From NCBI GenBank assembly GCA_027415455.1, contig DAIBSV010000069.1, forward strand, positions 1-10,318: DNA of 10,318 bases, written 5' to 3'. Shown piece after piece: positions 7,721-10,318 of the stretch. The position numbers and the translations under genes were made by a program. A model generated the notes under the pieces. That model searched no databases, was not told the origin of the DNA, and worked only from the letters and a program-made list of their open reading frames with translations. The DNA is from Nitrospirota bacterium. Lineage in GTDB: Bacteria > Nitrospirota_A > Leptospirillia > Leptospirillales > Leptospirillaceae. Position 1 is the stretch's first letter. The number at the start of each line of letters is the position of its first letter.

Positions 7721-7732
7721 CGTCCTTGTCGA

Positions 7733-8521
7733 TCAGAAATAGAAGGTCGTTCCGGCCAGGATCGGAATGACCGTGATGACCTGGGATCCGAGAAAAAGCC
7801 ACTGGGAACGGACCTCCCCAAAAAAAGCCATGGGAATGGCGCGAGGTCGCCCTTCGATTCCGATTCCAATGTCCTCCAGAAGTCCATCGGGATGTCCCGT
7901 CTGAGGGCCCGCATCACTGAAGCTGGGAAAAACTCCTCCGGTATCGGCTCGAAGGTAGGGAAACCAGGGCTGATAGCGAATCATCTGGGGAATCCATCGT
8001 GTCAGTTCGAGCTGGGCCCCCAAATAGGCCTGAAGATACTGGTTTGAGGGGCCGGCTCCGGAAATCACACTGGAATGGAGCGGCGGGGAGATATGGGGGG
8101 TATTGAGGAGGTAGCCGAGTCCCCCGAGGAGACGGATCCCCCGAGAGATTCCATAAGACAATTCGCCTCCTCCCCCGACCCCGTTCTGAAAGAGTTTGAT
8201 AGGGGCCGGGGTCTGAAGGACATCGTACTGGAACATGATCGACAGGCCGAACTTTCCGGTCTGGGAGGCGTAGGGTTCTGAGACCCCGTCGTCCTGGTTC
8301 GCGGGTCCCGGGGAGGTTGCCGTAGTTGACGTCTGGGGGGGAGAGGCACCCAAGGCGGTTCCGATTCCCAGCAGCGGGACAATCCCGAAAAGAATGACGA
8401 GAGACAGGAGACGGAAGACGCGGGGGTTCTGTCTTCCGGATCGGGTTGTCCGGAGGGCAAAACAGGCGAAGGATCCCCCTGAATCTTGATCACGATTTCT
8501 TGCAATCCGGGGAAGCTCCAC
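7733..8521 (-). CDS. Secreted, beta-barrel-like envelope protein of unknown function leading the efflux operon
   Basis: I do not recognise the family. The product has a hydrophobic signal segment (VFRLLSLVILFGIVPLLGIG, ending ALGA), then a Ser/Thr/Pro-rich linker (SPPQTSTTATSPGP). A body follows with alternating hydrophobic, aromatic and glycine residues (GKFGLSIMFQYDV, LSYGISRGIRLLGGLGYLL, YLQAYLGAQLEL). It ends ILAGTTFYF, and a terminal phenylalanine after an amphipathic strand is the usual outer-membrane beta-barrel signature. The start is uncertain: the frame is open from a TTG at 8587, but the best promoter predicts transcription start near 8590. I therefore prefer the GTG at 8521 (AGAGGG upstream), giving 262 residues with a long basic N-region. 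It is the first gene of the pump operon, 12 bp before the outer membrane channel gene, so it may assist or guard the pump. That role is inferred from position only. Confidence 0.75.
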   Translation of the reverse strand: MELPRIARNRDQDSGGSFACFALRTTRSGRQNPRVFRLLSLVILFGIVPLLGIGTALGASPPQTSTTATSPGPANQDDGVSEPYASQTGKFGLSIMFQYDVLQTPAPIKLFQNGVGGGGELSYGISRGIRLLGGLGYLLNTPHISPPLHSSVISGAGPSNQYLQAYLGAQLELTRWIPQMIRYQPWFPYLRADTGGVFPSFSDAGPQTGHPDGLLEDIGIGIEGRPRAIPMAFFGEVRSQWLFLGSQVITVIPILAGTTFYF

Positions 8522-8596
8522 CAGGACAGTCCCTCTTTTTTCAAAATCCTTCGGAATCACCGACAATCCGGTTGACTGATTGACCAATTAACGAAG

Positions 8597-8626
8597 AATC
8601 TAGCACCCTCTCCGATCTCTCGTCAA
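8597..8626 (-). promoter_or_regulatory. Putative promoter of the four-gene efflux operon
   Basis: On the minus strand TTGACG (8626-8621) is followed by an 18-bp spacer and TAGATT (8602-8597), with a TG one base before the -10 (TGCTAGATT), an extended -10 element. Predicted transcription start is about 8590. It lies upstream of all four pump-operon genes and argues against the TTG at 8587 as the first start codon unless the message is leaderless. No clear operator dyad is visible around it. Confidence 0.6.
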
Positions 8627-8722
8627 TTCACGGTAAGAAAAATTGCGGCCCGCATGAAAGACGGCCAGGAATCATGAGGGGAAAAAGAAAAAGATGAACC
8701 GGCGAAGTTCGCAGAAACCTGA

Positions 8723-8758
8723 GGGAATTGGAAATTCCCGGAAGGGCGTCCCTCCGGG
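8723..8758 (-). terminator. Two overlapping hairpins downstream of the Sel1-repeat gene
   Basis: Two inverted repeats share the bases CCC at 8737-8739: GGGAATT-GGA-AATTCCC (8723-8739, perfect 7-bp stem) and CCCGGAAGGG-CGT-CCCTCCGGG (8737-8758, one bulged base). They lie 57-92 bp after the stop codon of the Sel1-repeat gene and before the pump promoter. A terminator for the lipoprotein/Sel1 operon is the simplest reading, although no clean U-run follows. Because the stems exclude each other, a conformational switch is conceivable but unsupported. Confidence 0.4.
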
Positions 8759-8814
8759 AGGAAGGACGCTCAACTCGGGTCATGCAGGCAGGAATGAGGA
8801 GAGGATGAAAGGTT

Positions 8815-9555
8815 TCAGTCGATCTCCCAATGGATCAGAAACTCCCCCACCCCATTCTGGACGAGATTGGCCTTTTTGAACCATTTCTGGGCGAGGGCCG
8901 AATCCTTGGGAACGCCGTCTCCGTGGGCATAGGCGGTGGCCAGCGCCTTTTCGGCCGGAGCGTAGTTCTTGATGGCTGCCTCCCGAAACCATTTGATGGC
9001 TTTGGCAGGGTTTCGTTCGACCCCCTGTCCCTTGTCGTAGAGGAGGCCGATCTGGTAGGCCGGGGCGGGATCGTTCTGAAGGGCGCTCTTCCGGAACCAT
9101 TTCAGGGCCCGGGCCGGATCCTTCGGAACCCCCCATCCCCGGAGGTAAAGGATGCCGAGGTAGTATTGGGCCTTTGCGTCTCCGGCCACGGCCGCCGGAC
9201 GAAACCATTTCGCCGCCAGGGCATAATTTTTCGGAACGACGATTCCCCGCGCATAAAAGGAGCCCACATTCCTCTGGGCGACCGTCAGGTTGTGCTGGGC
9301 TGCCTTCCGGATCCAGACGAAGCCGCGTCCGCTATCCTTGCCCGACTGCACGAGGAAGACGCCGTATTCGTTTTCGGCCCAGAGGTCACCCCCATGGGCC
9401 CCGGTCCTGAGATCGTAGAGATCGAGGCGATTGTGCCGAAGAGATTCTTCCTTCAGGTGGATCGCCTCTTTCTTCTCCATCGCTGCTTGGGTGATCCCGG
9501 GGAAAAAGGCGACTGCGAGAGTCGCCCCCAGGAAGAGAAGAAGAGATCGTTTCAT
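8815..9555 (-). CDS. Exported Sel1-repeat (SLR) protein
   Basis: This 246-residue protein begins with a clear signal peptide (MKRSLLLFLGATLAVAFFPG, ending ITQA with cleavage near residue 24-25). From about residue 56 to 232 it is built of five 36-residue Sel1-type helical hairpins, for example AQYYLGILYLRGWGVPKDPA followed by RALKWFRKSA. The first repeat is degenerate (GVFLVQSGKDSGRGFVWIRKAA). Sel1 repeats, related to tetratricopeptide repeats, form solenoids for protein-protein contacts, often in envelope assembly or stress signalling; no enzymatic domain is present. The ATG at 9555 has GGAG seven bases upstream and overlaps the stop of the lipoprotein gene as ATGA, so the two are translationally coupled and probably act together in the periplasm. 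The partner and pathway are unknown. Confidence 0.9.
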   Translation of the reverse strand: MKRSLLLFLGATLAVAFFPGITQAAMEKKEAIHLKEESLRHNRLDLYDLRTGAHGGDLWAENEYGVFLVQSGKDSGRGFVWIRKAAQHNLTVAQRNVGSFYARGIVVPKNYALAAKWFRPAAVAGDAKAQYYLGILYLRGWGVPKDPARALKWFRKSALQNDPAPAYQIGLLYDKGQGVERNPAKAIKWFREAAIKNYAPAEKALATAYAHGDGVPKDSALAQKWFKKANLVQNGVGEFLIHWEID

Positions 9556-10118
9556 CGGACGGCTCCTGCCACCTTGTTCTTTCCTGGTTGGCCGATCGAT
9601 CGGAGGGTCTGGTCGAGAGATGTGAAAAAATCGTTGTAGAACGATTGATCCGTCACCGTATTTTCAGGGCGTTCCACAGTGTGGTATTCCGTCCCGACCG
9701 GGAAGAGAGGAATGATCCACAGAAGATGCCACCAGATGCGCTCCTTCTGGTACCGGATCTTCTTTTCGTTGGCCGACAGGGCGACGAAGGTCGCGTTGCC
9801 GTCCTTAGGAAGAAGGTTGACCGTCGCCGAGATCTCATAGCTGACCTCGGAGTCCGAGGTGTCCTGCATCTTCCGGTTGGCGAGGATGAGTCCGTTGTCG
9901 AGGCTGGTCTGGCTCGCGTCGATGATGAAACCATGGGAGACGAGAGCCTGCTTGGAGGCGTTGAATACCGTGTTCTCGGGATAGGAAACGAGCTTTCCGT
10001 TTCCGGCGGACCCGTTCATGTCCCGGAAGGCCCCGTTGTAGGGGGTGGAAGAAGAACAGGCCGCCACGATGAACAAGCCAGCCATTAATAACGAAAGGCG
10101 AATCCAGGATCCGGTCAT
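9552..10118 (-). CDS. Putative lipoprotein of unknown function
   Basis: I chose the ATG at 10118 because AAGGAG lies 5 bp upstream and a promoter sits just before it; the longer frame from 10169 would start upstream of that promoter's transcription start. The 188-residue product has a lipoprotein signal (MTGSWIRLSLLMAGLFIVAAC) with lipobox VAAC and acceptor Cys21, followed by SSSTP. No aspartate follows the cysteine, so outer-membrane sorting is likely by the E. coli rule. The mature part has a strand-helix-strand pattern (PENTVFNASKQALVSHGFII, then GLILANRK), a second beta region (EVSYEISATVNLL, ATFVALSAN) and an unusual aromatic/hydrophobic stretch WWHLLWIIPLFPV (residues 129-141) that might touch a membrane or partner. 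I recognise no family. It is the first gene of an operon with the Sel1-repeat protein. Confidence 0.85.
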   Translation of the reverse strand: MTGSWIRLSLLMAGLFIVAACSSSTPYNGAFRDMNGSAGNGKLVSYPENTVFNASKQALVSHGFIIDASQTSLDNGLILANRKMQDTSDSEVSYEISATVNLLPKDGNATFVALSANEKKIRYQKERIWWHLLWIIPLFPVGTEYHTVERPENTVTDQSFYNDFFTSLDQTLRSIGQPGKNKVAGAVR

Positions 10119-10140
10119 TTTATCTCCTTGATGGGGGTTG

Positions 10141-10169
10141 ATGATAAATTGCCAGGTCATGATCGGCAA
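10141..10169 (-). promoter_or_regulatory. Putative promoter of the lipoprotein/Sel1 operon
   Basis: On the minus strand TTGCCG (10169-10164), a 17-bp spacer and TATCAT (10146-10141) match a sigma-70-type promoter, with predicted transcription start near 10134. This leaves a leader of about 16 nt containing AAGGAG before the ATG at 10118, which supports that start. Confidence 0.6.
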
Positions 10170-10170
10170 A

Positions 10171-10188
10171 ACTCAGGGATTCCCGAGT
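10171..10188 (-). terminator. Weak intrinsic terminator-like hairpin for the upstream partial gene
   Basis: In the minus-strand sense ACTC-GGG-AAT-CCC-T-GAGT folds into a bulged 7-bp stem followed by TTTTG. It lies about 84 bp after the stop codon of the partial gene at the right edge and directly abuts the -35 of the lipoprotein promoter. The stem is short, so confidence is limited. Confidence 0.4.
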
Positions 10189-10209
10189 CGATCGAAGCCG
10201 GCTCCTTCA

Positions 10210-10226
10210 CATGAAAATTGTTCATG
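10210..10226. repeat. Inverted repeat CATGAA-N5-TTCATG
   Basis: A perfect 6-bp dyad with a 5-bp spacer lies about 40-60 bp upstream of the -35 of the lipoprotein promoter and about 46 bp after the stop of the partial gene. It has the size of a dimeric-regulator operator, but could equally be chance or part of the upstream gene's 3' end. Nothing identifies a binding protein. Confidence 0.3.
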
Positions 10227-10271
10227 AAACCAAGTCCTGTCGGGTTCTCCTCCGGATATGCGGCCCCTGTT

Positions 10272-10318
10272 CTACATCCAGCCGAAGGCCATCTGAAGAG
10301 AGACGATGTGGTCCGGAT
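10272..10318 (-). CDS. C-terminal end of a probable outer-membrane beta-barrel protein (partial)
   Basis: The minus-strand frame entering from the right edge reads PDHIVSLQMAFGWM and stops at TAG (10274-10272). Strict alternation of large hydrophobic residues (V, L, M, F, W) with small or polar ones (S, Q, A, G) at the very end of a protein is typical of the last strand of outer-membrane barrels. Only 14 codons are visible, so the call rests on this pattern alone. The gene is on the same strand as the lipoprotein/Sel1 operon but is separated from it by a promoter and a possible terminator. Confidence 0.45.
   Translation of the reverse strand, partial: PDHIVSLQMAFGWM

Larger units (their letters stand above)
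8522..8814. other. Intergenic region between Sel1-repeat gene and efflux operon
   Basis: If the GTG start is right this is 293 bp without a gene. It holds, in minus-strand order, two overlapping hairpins after the Sel1-repeat gene (8758-8723), an extended -10 promoter (8626-8597) and a leader of about 69 nt before the GTG. On the plus strand a frame opens at 8694 but runs into antisense of the Sel1-repeat gene and looks non-coding. I see no RNA gene. Confidence 0.6.

Noticed and set aside
8694..8879. Small plus-strand gene in the intergenic region before the Sel1-repeat stop
   Set aside because: Half of it is antisense of the Sel1-repeat gene, the ribosome site is poor, and its sequence includes the two hairpins. 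It reads like random basic sequence.
10119..10169. Lipoprotein start at 10169
   Set aside because: It lies upstream of the predicted transcription start. The ATG at 10118 has a near-ideal AAGGAG and gives a standard lipoprotein signal.
1..10318. Mobile element, phage, toxin-antitoxin, CRISPR array or defence system
   Set aside because: I found no transposase, integrase, terminal repeats, direct-repeat array, toxin-antitoxin pair or nuclease. All well-supported genes are envelope or regulatory.

Overview
The window looks like a chromosomal stretch of a Gram-negative, moderately GC-rich bacterium. It is densely packed with envelope genes: RND efflux components, TolC-type outer membrane factors, a signal-peptide Sel1-repeat protein, a lipoprotein and two beta-barrel-like proteins. 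There are no tRNA or rRNA genes, no CRISPR array and no recognisable transposase. The style recalls Leptospirillum or related Nitrospirota, but that is an impression from protein flavour and not something the sequence proves.

Layout from left to right. (1) Positions 1 to about 155 hold a plus-strand piece of a TolC-family gene. It runs head-on into a minus-strand N-terminal part of what appears to be the same TolC-family gene (about 156-767). The two pieces are consecutive parts of one protein in opposite orientations, so there is an inversion or fold-back junction near 148-160. (2) An AT-rich divergent promoter region (768-947) separates that tolC-like gene from a LysR-type regulator (948-1883, plus strand). 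(3) The regulator converges, with 6 bp between stop codons, on a minus-strand four-gene operon. Read from its promoter near 8626, this encodes a beta-barrel-like secreted protein of unknown function (7733-8521), a TolC-type outer membrane factor (6236-7720), a periplasmic adaptor (5133-6239) and an AcrB-type RND permease (1890-5102). (4) A 293-bp stretch (8522-8814) carries that promoter and two overlapping hairpins. (5) A two-gene minus-strand operon follows, with a lipoprotein (9552-10118) and a Sel1-repeat protein (8815-9555) joined by an ATGA overlap. (6) The right edge holds the last 14 codons of another minus-strand gene with a beta-barrel-like C-terminus.

How they fit together. The 7733-8521 to 1890-5102 operon encodes a complete tripartite pump (inner-membrane RND permease, adaptor, outer membrane channel) plus one extra envelope protein. 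The left tolC-like gene, divergent from lysR, looks like the start of a second efflux locus controlled by that regulator, but it is broken at the junction. Pump substrates cannot be read from the sequence. Most of the window is ordinary efflux and envelope biology. The items most worth checking are the TolC inversion junction, the extra beta-barrel gene leading the pump operon, and the small hairpin at the permease start codon.
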